Source: Paucimonas sp. (GTDB lineage Bacteria > Pseudomonadota > Gammaproteobacteria > Burkholderiales > Burkholderiaceae_D). Taken from it: a stretch of DNA of 64,000 bases. How positions within the stretch are numbered: the stretch's first letter is position 1; the number at the start of each line of letters is the position of its first letter. The position numbers and the translations under genes are program-made. The stretch lies in assembly GCA_028292545.1 (NCBI GenBank), contig JAQGMC010000013.1, positions 80,672-144,671 of the forward strand, in the 5' to 3' direction. The notes beneath the pieces are model-generated. The model had not been told where the DNA came from, did not search any database, and saw only the letters and a program-made list of their open reading frames with translations. Shown in pieces: positions 8,957-19,083 of this stretch.

Positions 8957-9814
8957 ATGCCGATCCTAAGCCAACTCGTTTTCTATCCAATCAAGTCTTG
9001 CGCCGGCATCGACTTGCGCGAAGCCACCCTGACGCCAGCAGGATTGATGACGCAACAGATCTATGATCGCGAGTGGATGGTGGTCGACCTTAACGGCAAC
9101 TTCCTGACGCAGCGCGAATTTCCAAAGATGGCAACGGTACGTCCGCGCCGGCGCCTGGATACGCTTGAATTGCGCGCCCCCGGCATGCTGGCGCTGCACA
9201 TACCGCTGGATTTGCCGGCCCCGGAAGATGAAAAAATCCTGCAGGTGCGGGTGTGGAACGACAGCGTACCGGCCTACGACTGCGATGAAGTTGCAGCGAC
9301 CTGGATCAGCAATGCGCTGGGCACGCCCTGCCGGCTGGTGCGTTTCCACCCCAGCGCCAGGCGCCTGGCGAATCCGAAATGGACCGGCGGCGTGGAAGCG
9401 CCGACACTGTTTTCAGATGGCTACCCCTTCCTCATCATTTCCGCTGAGTCGCTCGACGACCTGAATCAAAAACTGGTGGCGCAGCAAAAGACGGCACTGC
9501 CGATGGACCGCTTCAGGCCCAACCTGGTGATCCGCGGCGGTGGCGCCTACGAAGAAGATTTCGCGGCCAGCGTCGGCATCGGCGCAGCAGTGCTGCGTCC
9601 AGTCAAGCCGTGCGCGCGCTGCCCGATTCCCGCGATCGACCAGCAAAGCGGCGAAACCGGGCCGGACCCACTCGACATCTTGCGCACTTACCGGGCCGAC
9701 GACAGGCTGGGCGGGAAAATCACTTTCGGCATGAATGCCATCCTCGCCACGCAGGAAGACGTGGTTGTGCGCGTCGGCCAGGAAGTCGACGTGGAACTGG
9801 CTTTCAGGGAGTAG
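8957..9814 (+). CDS. MOSC domain-containing protein (YcbX-like)
   Basis: N-terminal MOSC_N beta barrel (LVFYPIKSCAGIDLREATLTPAGL) and C-terminal KPCARCPIPAID. Confidence 0.88.
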   Translation: MPILSQLVFYPIKSCAGIDLREATLTPAGLMTQQIYDREWMVVDLNGNFLTQREFPKMATVRPRRRLDTLELRAPGMLALHIPLDLPAPEDEKILQVRVWNDSVPAYDCDEVAATWISNALGTPCRLVRFHPSARRLANPKWTGGVEAPTLFSDGYPFLIISAESLDDLNQKLVAQQKTALPMDRFRPNLVIRGGGAYEEDFAASVGIGAAVLRPVKPCARCPIPAIDQQSGETGPDPLDILRTYRADDRLGGKITFGMNAILATQEDVVVRVGQEVDVELAFRE

Positions 9815-9864
9815 TGAGCTCGTGGCCAGCGCTGCTTGCGGCGCTTGCGCACTCAGCGGCCAGG

Positions 9865-10137
9865 CTAACCCGCGGCAGGCACAGGCAGTTTAGCTTGCTG
9901 CAGGCGCTCGAATTTGGCCTGCAGTTGCTCCGGGCTTTCGCGCCATGCTGGATCGAAGGGTATGCATTCAACCGGGCACAATTGCTGGCACTGCGGTTCG
10001 CTGAAGTGGCCGACGCATTCGGTACAGCGGCCAGGATCGATCTCGTAAATCTCGGCGCCTGCGGAAATTGCATCGTTCGGGCACACAGGCTCGCAAACGT
10101 CGCAATTGATGCAGTCGACAGTGATCATCAAGGCCAT
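9865..10137 (-). CDS. YfhL-type 2[4Fe-4S] ferredoxin
   Basis: CINCDVCEPVCPN and CTECVGHFSEPQCQQLCPVEC cysteine motifs. Confidence 0.92.
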   Translation of the reverse strand: MALMITVDCINCDVCEPVCPNDAISAGAEIYEIDPGRCTECVGHFSEPQCQQLCPVECIPFDPAWRESPEQLQAKFERLQQAKLPVPAAG

Positions 10138-10148
10138 GGCCGCGCCAC

Positions 10149-10637
10149 TTATTTTTCCAGCGTCTTGATTTTTTCCTTGAGCCAGCGCTCGACGGAAGGA
10201 AAGACGAATTTCGACACGTCGCCGCCAAAGACAGCGATCTCGCGCACGATGGTGCCCGAGATGAATTGATATTGATCCGAAGGCGTCAGGAACAAGGTTT
10301 CGACATCGGGCAACAGATAGCGGTTCATGCCTGCCATCTGGAATTCATATTCGAAATCCGATACCGCCCGCAAGCCGCGCACGATCACGCGCGCATCATG
10401 CGCGCGCACGAAATCCTTCAGCAAACCGGAAAAACTCTGCACCTGCACGTTCGGGTAATGGCCCAGCACTTCATTGGCTATGCTCAGGCGCTCGTCGAGC
10501 GTGAAGAAGGGCCGCTTGTTCTTGCTGTCCGCAACGCCGACAACCAGCTTGTCGAACAGGCCAGACGCGCGGCGCACGAGGTCTTCATGACCACGGGTCA
10601 GCGGGTCGAATGTTCCGGGATAAACGGCTGTAACCAT
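10149..10637 (-). CDS. coaD: Phosphopantetheine adenylyltransferase
   Basis: [21 protein letters not shown]; full-length 162 aa. Confidence 0.96.
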   Translation of the reverse strand: MVTAVYPGTFDPLTRGHEDLVRRASGLFDKLVVGVADSKNKRPFFTLDERLSIANEVLGHYPNVQVQSFSGLLKDFVRAHDARVIVRGLRAVSDFEYEFQMAGMNRYLLPDVETLFLTPSDQYQFISGTIVREIAVFGGDVSKFVFPSVERWLKEKIKTLEK

Positions 10638-10661
10638 TTCGGCTCCTTGATCGAACGCGCA

Positions 10662-11267
10662 TTATGCCACTGTCTTGCACTGCAGCAAGCAGAAGTGGAC
10701 GGCGCCAGCGCGATCGCTGCGCACCACTTCCCAGCCATCCATCCACGCCTCGCCGGACTTCGACAAATCCTGTCCCGATTCAGCATATACCAAGCCGCCC
10801 GGCTTCAAAAGCCGCGCGCACGCCGGCAGCAGCTCGGGCAACAGGTCCAGCGAGTAAGGTGGATCGAGGAAAACCAGGTCGAACTGCGCCGCCGGGCTGC
10901 GGCGCATCCAGAGCGGTGCGTCGGCCTTCTGGATCAGCACCTGGGTCGCGCCCAGCTTGTCCTTTACCTCCTGCAGGTTGCGCAAGGCGGGCACGGCGTT
11001 TTCCACCATCAGCACCTGTTGCGCGCCGCGGCTGGCAGCCTCAAAACCAAGTGCGCCGCTGCCGGCAAACAAGTCCAGGCACTGGCGCGTTTCCCAAAGT
11101 CCGTCGAACAGGAAATGCAACCAGTTGAACAGCGTTTCACGCACCCTGTCGGGCGTGGGGCGCAAGCCTTCGGCAGTGGCAACCGGCAAGGGCGTGCGCT
11201 TCCAGGCGCCGGCAATGATGCGCACCTGGCGCAGGCCGCTGCCGGCTGCGGCGCGGCGCGGCTTCAT
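10662..11267 (-). CDS. rsmD: 16S rRNA (guanine(966)-N(2))-methyltransferase
   Basis: RIIAGAWK...RPTPDRVRETLFNWL, DLFAGSGALGFEAASRGA, FLDPPY. Confidence 0.95.
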   Translation of the reverse strand: MKPRRAAAGSGLRQVRIIAGAWKRTPLPVATAEGLRPTPDRVRETLFNWLHFLFDGLWETRQCLDLFAGSGALGFEAASRGAQQVLMVENAVPALRNLQEVKDKLGATQVLIQKADAPLWMRRSPAAQFDLVFLDPPYSLDLLPELLPACARLLKPGGLVYAESGQDLSKSGEAWMDGWEVVRSDRAGAVHFCLLQCKTVA

Positions 11268-11274
11268 GCCAGCC

Positions 11275-12600
11275 TCATGGTGCGGCGCCGACGATAATCG
11301 TCGACAGGGCACGCGAACCCAGCTTGCGCTTGAAGGCCGCGCGGATGTCGGCGGTATTGACCTTGGCTATATTCGCGGTCCAGGTATCGAGATAGTCGAG
11401 CGGCATGCCATAGAAGCCGATCATCGCAATGTTCTCGAGGATCTTGCGATTGTTATCAATGCGCAGGGGGAAGCCGCCAATGAGGTTGGATTTCGCGGCT
11501 TGCACTTCCTGTTCGGTGGGCCCATCACGCATATAAGCTTCAACAGTTTCGCGCACCAGCTTCAGCGCATTGTCCGTGCTGTCCTTTTGCGTTTGCAATC
11601 CGGCCTGGAACGGCCCGGGCAGGGCCAGCGGCGCAAAATAACTGTAGACACTGTAGGCCAGGCCGCGTTTTTCGCGCACTTCGCGCGTCAGTCGCGATAC
11701 AAAGCCGCCGCCACCCAAAATGTAATTGCCGACGGTCAGCGCAAAGAAGTCCGGGTCGCCGCGCTGCAGCGCCGGTGTGCCGAGCAGGATATGCGATTGC
11801 GATGCGGGGTGCGGTATGCGCTGCTCGCTGCCGGCAGACGCCTGCACCGGCGCGATTGCCGGCAAGGGCTCGCCCTGGGGCAAGCGGCGCGTCAATTCGC
11901 GCGCGATCGCATCTGCTTCCTCGCGTTCGATATCGCCGATCAAGGCCACCACGGCGCCATTGGCGACATAGTGGCGCGCATGGAAATTGACCAGGTCATC
12001 GCGGCTGATCGCCGACACCGACTCGACCGTGGGCTGCGCGCCATACGGATGCTGTCCGTATAGCAGTTTCCAGAAAGCCTTGTCCGCGATGGCCTCGGGC
12101 TTGGTCAATTCTTCGCGGATTGCCGCCAGCGAGCGCGCCTTGTCGCGGTCGAACTGGCTTTGCGGGAAGGCGGGCTGGGCCAGCACACGCGCCAGCAATT
12201 GCACCGCGCGGTCGCGTTCCTCCTTGCTCGACAGTGTGCGCAAGGAACCGCCGGCACGGTCCAGGCTGGCGCCGCCCCCGTGCTTCGCGGCGATGTCGGC
12301 AAACGCATCCGATACCTGGGCTTCAGACACGGCTGGCTCGCTGCTTCCATCAGGCAGCCTGGCTTCGCGCAAGCCGCGCGCCAGCATGCCATTTGCCATT
12401 CCCGCCAGGCCCGACTTGCCGGCCGGGTCGCGTCGCGAGCCGGCATCGAATTCAACGCTGACGTCCAGCACCGGTATCGAATGGTTTTCAACGAAATAGA
12501 CGCGCGTGCCTTGCGGCAGGGTCCAGCTCTGTATCTGCAATGCGGCGCTGGCCGGCACGCTGGCCAGCAAGGCAAATACGAGCAAGATTTTTTTCAGCAT
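11275..12600 (-). CDS. M16 family metallopeptidase-like protein (non-catalytic-type subunit)
   Basis: Signal peptide; M16 architecture (VSVEFDAGSRRDPAGKSGLA, GGGFVSRLTREVREKRGLAYSVYS) without the HxxEH motif. Confidence 0.9.
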   Translation of the reverse strand: MLKKILLVFALLASVPASAALQIQSWTLPQGTRVYFVENHSIPVLDVSVEFDAGSRRDPAGKSGLAGMANGMLARGLREARLPDGSSEPAVSEAQVSDAFADIAAKHGGGASLDRAGGSLRTLSSKEERDRAVQLLARVLAQPAFPQSQFDRDKARSLAAIREELTKPEAIADKAFWKLLYGQHPYGAQPTVESVSAISRDDLVNFHARHYVANGAVVALIGDIEREEADAIARELTRRLPQGEPLPAIAPVQASAGSEQRIPHPASQSHILLGTPALQRGDPDFFALTVGNYILGGGGFVSRLTREVREKRGLAYSVYSYFAPLALPGPFQAGLQTQKDSTDNALKLVRETVEAYMRDGPTEQEVQAAKSNLIGGFPLRIDNNRKILENIAMIGFYGMPLDYLDTWTANIAKVNTADIRAAFKRKLGSRALSTIIVGAAP

Positions 12601-12655
12601 GAGCGAAGTCCTCAATCGGAAGCTTGCGGTGGATGGGTGAGCCGGGCAGTGCGCG

Positions 12656-14113
12656 TCAATGGCGCAGGCTGGGCGGTGGCGGCACAGGCTTTTGCGTCAG
12701 CGGCAGGGGCACTAAAGTCGCGATGGTGAGCGCATCGTCGCCGAAATATTTCTGCGCCACTGCCTGCACCTGTTGCGCCGTCACCTGGCCGAGCCGTTCT
12801 ATCAGGCGGTCAATCTGGCGATGCGAAATGCCGCTCATTTCCATCGTCCCGATTTCCATTGCCTGGCCGAAGATGGAGTCGCGTTTGTAGATCTGGCCCG
12901 CAATCAGTTGCCGCTTGACGCGCTTGAGTTCGGCTTCGCCCACGCCTTCGTTCGCAATCCGCGTCACTTCGGCGCGCAGTGCCGCTTCGAGCTGTGTGGT
13001 GGTGACGCCCTGGGCCGGCACGCCATCCAGTATGAACAGCACCGGGCCGCGCGCAATGCCGTCATAGGATGCGCCGGCCGAATTGGCGACGCGGTCGGTG
13101 CGGACCAGGCGTGCGTTCAGGCGAGCATTGTCATAGCCATCGAGTATCGAGGACAGCACATCCAGCGCCAGCTCCTCATCATCCTTTTCCACATCCTTGA
13201 GTTGCGGCACTTTGAAAGCCAGCGCGACATAGGGATTTTCAGCCGGCGCCTTGACTGTCAGCCGGCGCAAGCCCGACTGCACCGGCTCAACCTGCGGTTT
13301 GGTAACGGGCACCTGCTTGGGCTTGATGCGCCCGAAGTATTTCTCCGCCAGCCGCTGCACTTCGGCGGCATCCACATCGCCGGTCACGACCATGATTGCA
13401 TTGTTGGGCGCATACCAGCGGTCGTGCCAGGCACGGGCATCCTCGACAGTCATGTTTTCCAGGTCGTTCATCCATCCGACGACGGGATGATGATAAGGAT
13501 GGGCAGTCCAGGCCGCCGCATGCAATTGCTCATACACTTTCTGGATCGGCTGGTCGTCGGTGCGCCAGCGCCGCTCTTCCATCACGACCTTGATCTCGCG
13601 CTCGAACTCACCCTTGTCCAGCACCAGGTTTTCCATGCGGTCCGCTTCCAGCGCCATCATGTCGGCCAGGCGCGATTTCTCGATCTGCTGGAAGTAACCG
13701 GTGAAGTCCTTGCTGGTGAAGGCGTTTTCGCGCCCGCCCAGCGCTGCCACCTTGGCACTGAATTCACCCGGCTTCAATTTCTTCGTGCCCTTGAACATCA
13801 TGTGCTCAAGCGCATGCGCGACGCCGGTTGCGCCGTTGCGTTCATCCATGGAACCGATGCGATACCAGATCATGTGCGCAACCGTCGGCGCGCGGCGGTC
13901 TTCCTTCACGATCACCTTCATGCCATTTTGCAAGCGGAATTCGGTGGCCAGCGCGGCGTGGGCAAGCGACCAGGGCAGGCTCAGCAGGGCCGCCAGTAAC
14001 AACAGCAACAACGGCGACAAGCGGGCAGCCAGCAGTCGCTGCCGCTGCCGCTGCGGCTGCGGCTGTGGCTGTGGTTGTGGCTGTGTGGCGGGCCGGGCAA
14101 TGGAATTTGTCAT
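12656..14113 (-). CDS. M16 family zinc metallopeptidase
   Basis: HALEHMMFKGT (HxxEH) motif; N-terminal PQ/RQ dipeptide repeat before a hydrophobic segment. Confidence 0.92.
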   Translation of the reverse strand: MTNSIARPATQPQPQPQPQPQRQRQRLLAARLSPLLLLLLAALLSLPWSLAHAALATEFRLQNGMKVIVKEDRRAPTVAHMIWYRIGSMDERNGATGVAHALEHMMFKGTKKLKPGEFSAKVAALGGRENAFTSKDFTGYFQQIEKSRLADMMALEADRMENLVLDKGEFEREIKVVMEERRWRTDDQPIQKVYEQLHAAAWTAHPYHHPVVGWMNDLENMTVEDARAWHDRWYAPNNAIMVVTGDVDAAEVQRLAEKYFGRIKPKQVPVTKPQVEPVQSGLRRLTVKAPAENPYVALAFKVPQLKDVEKDDEELALDVLSSILDGYDNARLNARLVRTDRVANSAGASYDGIARGPVLFILDGVPAQGVTTTQLEAALRAEVTRIANEGVGEAELKRVKRQLIAGQIYKRDSIFGQAMEIGTMEMSGISHRQIDRLIERLGQVTAQQVQAVAQKYFGDDALTIATLVPLPLTQKPVPPPPSLRH

Positions 14114-14248
14114 GTCCTCACTCTGATAGAATGCATCGGTTCTTCATGCCTGCATGCCGAATGCAGCACAGTGCGGCAAAGGCTAGGATTCTAGCCTCTT
14201 GTCACCGGCGCCGCCCGACGCGCATCACCCCGACCTCACTTGTGCCTG

Positions 14249-15634
14249 ATGTTTAGTTTCTTCAAGAGAAAACCCAAGGAACCGCCACCCCAGGAAGCCG
14301 CGCCGGCAACCATTGAAGCCGCGCCCCAGCCTGCGGTGGCGAAAAGCGAGCCCGCCAGCGTGGCGCCCCCGGCTGCGGCAACACCGGAAGCGCCTGCGGC
14401 CACTGCGGCCACTGCGGCTGCGGCGGCCACGCCGGTACCAGCGGCGACGCCCCCTGCTTCCACAGTACCTGGCCCTGCAACATCGGCTCCTGCAGCAACG
14501 CCTGCACCTTCGGCGCTGCGACGGCCGTCCTTCATGCCATCCAGGTTTTCGTCCCCGATACCGCCGGCAACGCCTGCACCAGCCACCGCGCCAGCTCCAG
14601 CCCCGGCCCCAGCGCCTTTGGCTAAGCCAACGCCAACGCCAACGCCAACGCCAACGCCAACGCCAACGCCAACGCCAACGCCAACGGCCGTGGAGCCTGA
14701 GGCTGAAATCGTTCCCGCTGCAACCAGCGAACAAGAGAAGAAATCCTGGCTCACGCGCCTGAAAACGGGCCTGTCGAAAACCTCGTCCAGCCTGACGACG
14801 CTATTCGTCGGCGCGCGCATCGACGATGAACTGTACGAAGAACTCGAAACCGCCTTGCTGATGGCAGATGCCGGCGTCGAGGCCACGCAATCCCTGCTCG
14901 ACAACCTGAAAAAACGCGTCAAAGAGCAAAAGCTGGTCGACGGGCAGCAAGTGAAGACAGCCTTGCGCGACTTGATTGCCGAATTGCTGGCGCCGCTGGA
15001 AAAGCCGCTGGTCTTGGGCCGCTATCAGCCAACCGTGATGATGATTGCCGGCGTGAATGGCGCCGGCAAGACCACGACAATCGGCAAACTGGCCAAGCAT
15101 TTGCAAAACCATGGCCAAGGCGTATTGCTGGCTGCGGGCGACACTTTCCGCGCCGCCGCCCGCGAACAACTGACTATCTGGGGTGAACGCAACAACGTGC
15201 ATGTGATTTCACAGGAATCCGGCGATCCTGCTGCCGTTGCCTTCGATGCGGTGCAATCTGCCCAGGCCCGCGGGCTGGACGTGGTGATGATCGATACGGC
15301 CGGACGGCTTCCAACCCAGTTGCACTTGATGGAAGAATTGCGCAAGGTGCGCCGGGTCATCGCCAAGGGCATGGCATCCGCACCGCATGAAGTGCTGTTG
15401 GTGATCGACGGCAATACCGGCCAGAATGCCGTTGCCCAAGTGAAGGCTTTCGACGACGCGCTTGGCTTGACTGGCCTGGTTGTGACCAAGCTGGATGGCA
15501 CAGCCAAGGGCGGCGTGCTGGCCGCAATTGTGAAGGCACGTCCTGTGCCGGTCTATTTCATTGGCGTCGGTGAAAAAATAGAAGACCTGCAACCGTTCAG
15601 CGCCCGGCAATTTGCCGACGCGCTGCTGGGCTGA
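14249..15634 (+). CDS. ftsY: Signal recognition particle receptor
   Basis: NG domain: GVNGAGKTTTIGKLA, DTFRAAAREQL, DTAGRLPTQ, TKLDGTAKGG. Confidence 0.97.
   Translation: MFSFFKRKPKEPPPQEAAPATIEAAPQPAVAKSEPASVAPPAAATPEAPAATAATAAAAATPVPAATPPASTVPGPATSAPAATPAPSALRRPSFMPSRFSSPIPPATPAPATAPAPAPAPAPLAKPTPTPTPTPTPTPTPTPTPTAVEPEAEIVPAATSEQEKKSWLTRLKTGLSKTSSSLTTLFVGARIDDELYEELETALLMADAGVEATQSLLDNLKKRVKEQKLVDGQQVKTALRDLIAELLAPLEKPLVLGRYQPTVMMIAGVNGAGKTTTIGKLAKHLQNHGQGVLLAAGDTFRAAAREQLTIWGERNNVHVISQESGDPAAVAFDAVQSAQARGLDVVMIDTAGRLPTQLHLMEELRKVRRVIAKGMASAPHEVLLVIDGNTGQNAVAQVKAFDDALGLTGLVVTKLDGTAKGGVLAAIVKARPVPVYFIGVGEKIEDLQPFSARQFADALLG
14627..14686 (+). repeat. Hexanucleotide tandem repeat (CCAACG)10 encoding (Pro-Thr)10 within ftsY
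   Basis: Ten perfect consecutive copies. Confidence 0.97.
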
Positions 15635-15651
15635 TTCGCAGCAAGCGGCAC

Positions 15652-16320
15652 ATGATCGTCTTCGAGCAAGTGTCCAAGGATTACGCCGGCAGCGCCGGCG
15701 CGCTGCGCGATGTCAGCCTGCAAATCAAGCCAGGCGAACTGGTATTCCTGACCGGGCCCTCTGGCGCCGGCAAATCCACCTTGTTGAAATTGGCTGCCGC
15801 GATTGAAAAGCCAACCCGCGGCGCCGTGATGGTCGGCGGCCAGGATGTCGGCAGGTTGCCGCCCGCGGCCCTGCCCTACCTGCGCCGCAAGCTGGGATTG
15901 GTGTTGCAGCCGCAACGGCTGCTGCAAGACCGCAGCGTGCTGGAAAATGTCATGTTGCCGCTGCTGGTGGCGGGCGCAATGCGACCGGAGGCAGCAAAGC
16001 GCGCGCTGGCGGCGCTGGAAAAAGTCGGGCTGGCCCACAAGTCGACACAGGCGCCAGCCAGCCTGTCCGGCGGCGAACAGCAGCGCGCGGCGATTGCCCG
16101 CGCCGTGGTTCACCGCCCGCAACTGATCCTGGCCGATGAGCCAACCGCCAACCTGGATCGTGCCAATGGCGAGCGTGTGATGGACTTGCTGCGCACTTTC
16201 CACCACGCCGGCGTCACCTGCGTCATTGCGACCCACGACGAGCAATTCCTGCACGGCAGCGACCGCACCGTGGCGCTGGCACAAGGCTGCCTGGTGCAGC
16301 CGGCGGGAGCTGCGGCATGA
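15652..16320 (+). CDS. ftsE: Cell division ABC transporter ATP-binding protein
   Basis: Walker A GPSGAGKST, LSGGEQQR signature, ADEPTANLD; next to ftsX. Confidence 0.95.
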   Translation: MIVFEQVSKDYAGSAGALRDVSLQIKPGELVFLTGPSGAGKSTLLKLAAAIEKPTRGAVMVGGQDVGRLPPAALPYLRRKLGLVLQPQRLLQDRSVLENVMLPLLVAGAMRPEAAKRALAALEKVGLAHKSTQAPASLSGGEQQRAAIARAVVHRPQLILADEPTANLDRANGERVMDLLRTFHHAGVTCVIATHDEQFLHGSDRTVALAQGCLVQPAGAAA

Positions 16321-17237
16321 GCGCCTGGCTGCGCCAGCATGGCAACGCGTTTTTTGACGCCATCCGGCGCGCCGGCCGCACTTGGCCCGGTTTCTTGTTC
16401 AATGCCATCGTGCTGGCTGCCGTGCTGGCGCTGCCGATCGGCGGGCTGACGCTGCTGGACAACCTGTTGCCCGTCACGCGACAGCTGGCGGCGGACCCCG
16501 AGTTGACTATCTTCCTGGCCCCGGGCGCCGCGCCAGCCAGGGTGCAGGCCGCAGGCGCGGAAATCCGGCGCCTGGCGCTGGCGGCTGACCCGCGTGCCGC
16601 ACCTGAATTCATTCCGCGTGAGCGAGCGCTCGCTGGCTTGAAGAAGCGTACTGCAATTGGCGAGGCAGTCGCCGCTTTGGGGGAGAATCCATTGCCCGAC
16701 GCCTGGCTGGTCCGGCTGCGCCAGGATGGTCAAGGCCAGGTGCTGGAGAAGCTGGCCACTGATTTGCGTAAGGTCGAGGGCGTGGACCATGTGCAACTGG
16801 ATGCGGATTGGGTGCGCCGCTTGGCTGCGCTGGTGCGGCTGTTCCATGCCGCGCTGCTGCTGCTTGCATTGGCGCTGGGTACCGTGGTCGTGGCTGCGGT
16901 TTTCAATACCGTGCGCTTGCAGATGCTGACCCAGCGCGATGAGATCGACGTCTGCCGGCTATGCGGCGCAACCGATGCGTTCGTCAGCCGGCCGTTCTAT
17001 TATGCTGGCGCCTTGCTGGGCATGGCCAGCGGCGCGCTGGCACTGGGCGCAGTGGCGGCAGCGCTGCCCTGGCTCAACCGCAGCGTGGGCGAACTGGCGA
17101 TGCTTTACGGCTCGTCTTTCCGGCTAGCGCCGCTGGGCGCCGCGGATTGCGGCGCGCTGCTCGCGGCGAGCATCCTGCTGGGCTGCGCGGGAGCCGGTTT
17201 ATCCGTGCGACGCCACCTGGCAAGGCAGCCGGGTTAG
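16317..17237 (+). CDS. ftsX: Cell division permease
   Basis: Overlaps ftsE stop (ATGA); four-TM FtsX-type protein, LQMLTQRDEIDVCRLCGATDAFV. Confidence 0.93.
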   Translation: MSAWLRQHGNAFFDAIRRAGRTWPGFLFNAIVLAAVLALPIGGLTLLDNLLPVTRQLAADPELTIFLAPGAAPARVQAAGAEIRRLALAADPRAAPEFIPRERALAGLKKRTAIGEAVAALGENPLPDAWLVRLRQDGQGQVLEKLATDLRKVEGVDHVQLDADWVRRLAALVRLFHAALLLLALALGTVVVAAVFNTVRLQMLTQRDEIDVCRLCGATDAFVSRPFYYAGALLGMASGALALGAVAAALPWLNRSVGELAMLYGSSFRLAPLGAADCGALLAASILLGCAGAGLSVRRHLARQPG

Positions 17238-17367
17238 CGCAGCCAGAAGCGGCGCCATCCTGCTTTGATGCAACGCAACTTACGGCGTGCAAGATACTCT
17301 AAAGTGTCCAGCAATCGACCAAACCCGCCGATAGCTGCCTTCTATTGCTGTAACCAAGTAAATCAAA

Positions 17368-17394
17368 TTAGCACTCCGATCTGGTGAGTGCTAA
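17368..17394. promoter_or_regulatory. CIRCE element (HrcA operator) upstream of rpoH
   Basis: TTAGCACTC-cgatctggt-GAGTGCTAA, exact 9-N9-9 CIRCE consensus. Confidence 0.95.
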
Positions 17395-17451
17395 TATCTT
17401 TTTCGGAATGTGCTGACCCTGCATTTTCCGGAAAACAAGGAGAAGAACGAT

Positions 17452-18351
17452 ATGGCTTCATCGCCTGCAACTGATGCTCTGGTCCCCGCGGCCGGGAATC
17501 CGCTTGCACTCGGTTTCTCGGGCAACCTCGGCAATATCGAAGCATATATTTCCGCTGTCAACCGGCTGCCGATGCTCAGCCACGAAGAAGAGATTTCCCT
17601 GGCGCGCCGCCTGCGTGACGACAATGACCTCGCTGCGGCGCAAAAACTGATCCTGTCCCACCTGCGGCTGGTGGTCTCGATTGCGCGCGGCTATCTGGGC
17701 TATGGCTTGCCCCATGCCGACCTGATCCAGGAAGGCAATATCGGCCTGATGAAAGCGGTCAAGCGCTTCGATCCAGACCAGGGCGTGCGCCTCGTGTCCT
17801 ATGCGATGCACTGGATCAAGGCCGAGATGCATGAATACATTTTGAAGAACTGGCGGCTGGTCAAGGTGGCCACCACCAAGGCCCAGCGCAAGCTGTTCTT
17901 CAACCTGCGCAGCCACAAGGAAGGCCTGGATTCTATGACCCCGAAACAGGTCGACGACCTGGCCCGGACCTTGAATGTAAAGCCGGAAGAAGTGGTTGAG
18001 ATGGAAACGCGCCTGTCGGGGCGCGACATTGCGCTGGAACCCCAGACCGATGACGACGACGATAAATTTTCACCGATCGCCTACCTGTCTTCCGAAAGCA
18101 GCGAGCCGACCCATGTGCTGCAGGCGCGGCAGTTCGACCGCTTGCAATCGGAAGGCCTGGAGTCGGCCCTGGGCAAGCTGGATGCACGGTCGCGCCGGAT
18201 TGTCGAGGCGCGCTGGCTTGCGAACGACGATGGATCGGGCGCCACGCTGCATGAACTGGCGGACGAATTCGGCGTATCGGCCGAGCGCATCCGGCAGATC
18301 GAGTCGGCTGCGTTGAAGAAGATGAAAGGCTCGCTGGCTTCTTACCTCTGA
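17452..18351 (+). CDS. rpoH: RNA polymerase sigma-32 factor
   Basis: EEISLARRLRDDNDLAAAQKLILSHLRLVVSIARGYLGYGLPHADLIQEGNIGLMKAVKRF; RpoH box QRKLFFNLR. Confidence 0.97.
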   Translation: MASSPATDALVPAAGNPLALGFSGNLGNIEAYISAVNRLPMLSHEEEISLARRLRDDNDLAAAQKLILSHLRLVVSIARGYLGYGLPHADLIQEGNIGLMKAVKRFDPDQGVRLVSYAMHWIKAEMHEYILKNWRLVKVATTKAQRKLFFNLRSHKEGLDSMTPKQVDDLARTLNVKPEEVVEMETRLSGRDIALEPQTDDDDDKFSPIAYLSSESSEPTHVLQARQFDRLQSEGLESALGKLDARSRRIVEARWLANDDGSGATLHELADEFGVSAERIRQIESAALKKMKGSLASYL

Positions 18352-18371
18352 GCGCCAGGTCGGGTTGAATA

Positions 18372-18405
18372 AAAAATCCCCGCCAGGAAACTGGCGGGGA
18401 TTTTT
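18372..18405. terminator. Bidirectional intrinsic terminator between convergent rpoH and sco1
   Basis: AAAAATCCCCGCCAG-GAAA-CTGGCGGGGATTTTT. Confidence 0.9.
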
Positions 18406-18447
18406 CATTGCGGGTCCGTGGAGGATTACAGACCGGGATGCGCCCGC

Positions 18448-19083
18448 TCAGGCCGGTTCAGCCAGCAGGCGCTTGAGGTCGTGCGCTATGGGCTCGGCGC
18501 CCTGGCCGTGGCGCACGAAGAGGCGGATGCGACCCTTGGCATCATAGACATAGCTGCCGGCCGTATGGTCCATCGTATAGCTGCCGGGCTGCTTGCCTGG
18601 CACTTTCTGGTAGAACACGCGAAATTCCTTGGCCACCTTGTCCACGGCCGCCTGGTCGCCGGTCAAACCAAGGAAGCGGCTGTCGAAAGCGGGCACGTAT
18701 TTCGACAGCAGTGCCGGCGTGTCGCGCTCCGGATCGACGGTAATGAACAGCACTTGCACCTTGTCGCCATCCGGGCCGAGCAGTTTCACTGCCTCGGCCA
18801 TTTCAGTCATCGTGGTGGGACACACATCCGGGCATTGGGTGTAGCCAAAGAAGACCATCACCACCTTGCCGCGGAAGTCTTCCAGCCGGCGTTGCTTGCC
18901 ATTGTGGTCGACCAGGTTGAAGTCGCGGCCATACCCGAGGCCAGTGACGTCGGTATTCTTGAATGACGACTTGGCTGGCGACAGCAACATCTGGCCGCCC
19001 TCCTTGCCCTTGTCGCCACAGCCGCCGAGCAGCAAGGCCGCCGCCATCAGGGCGGCGAGGATAGTGCGAAGACGGTGGCTCAT
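18448..19083 (-). CDS. SCO1/SenC family copper-binding cytochrome oxidase assembly protein
   Basis: [16 protein letters not shown] (CxxxC) and lipobox LLGGCG. Confidence 0.93.
   Translation of the reverse strand: MSHRLRTILAALMAAALLLGGCGDKGKEGGQMLLSPAKSSFKNTDVTGLGYGRDFNLVDHNGKQRRLEDFRGKVVMVFFGYTQCPDVCPTTMTEMAEAVKLLGPDGDKVQVLFITVDPERDTPALLSKYVPAFDSRFLGLTGDQAAVDKVAKEFRVFYQKVPGKQPGSYTMDHTAGSYVYDAKGRIRLFVRHGQGAEPIAHDLKRLLAEPA

Noticed and set aside
14627-14686. Repeat array considered as a possible CRISPR
   Set aside because: Simple 6-bp microsatellite inside ftsY with no spacers; no cas genes in the window.
14225-14734. Trp/Arg-repeat ORF (WRWRWRWRW) on the minus strand
   Set aside because: Antisense of the ftsY (CCAACG)10 repeat, not a real peptide.
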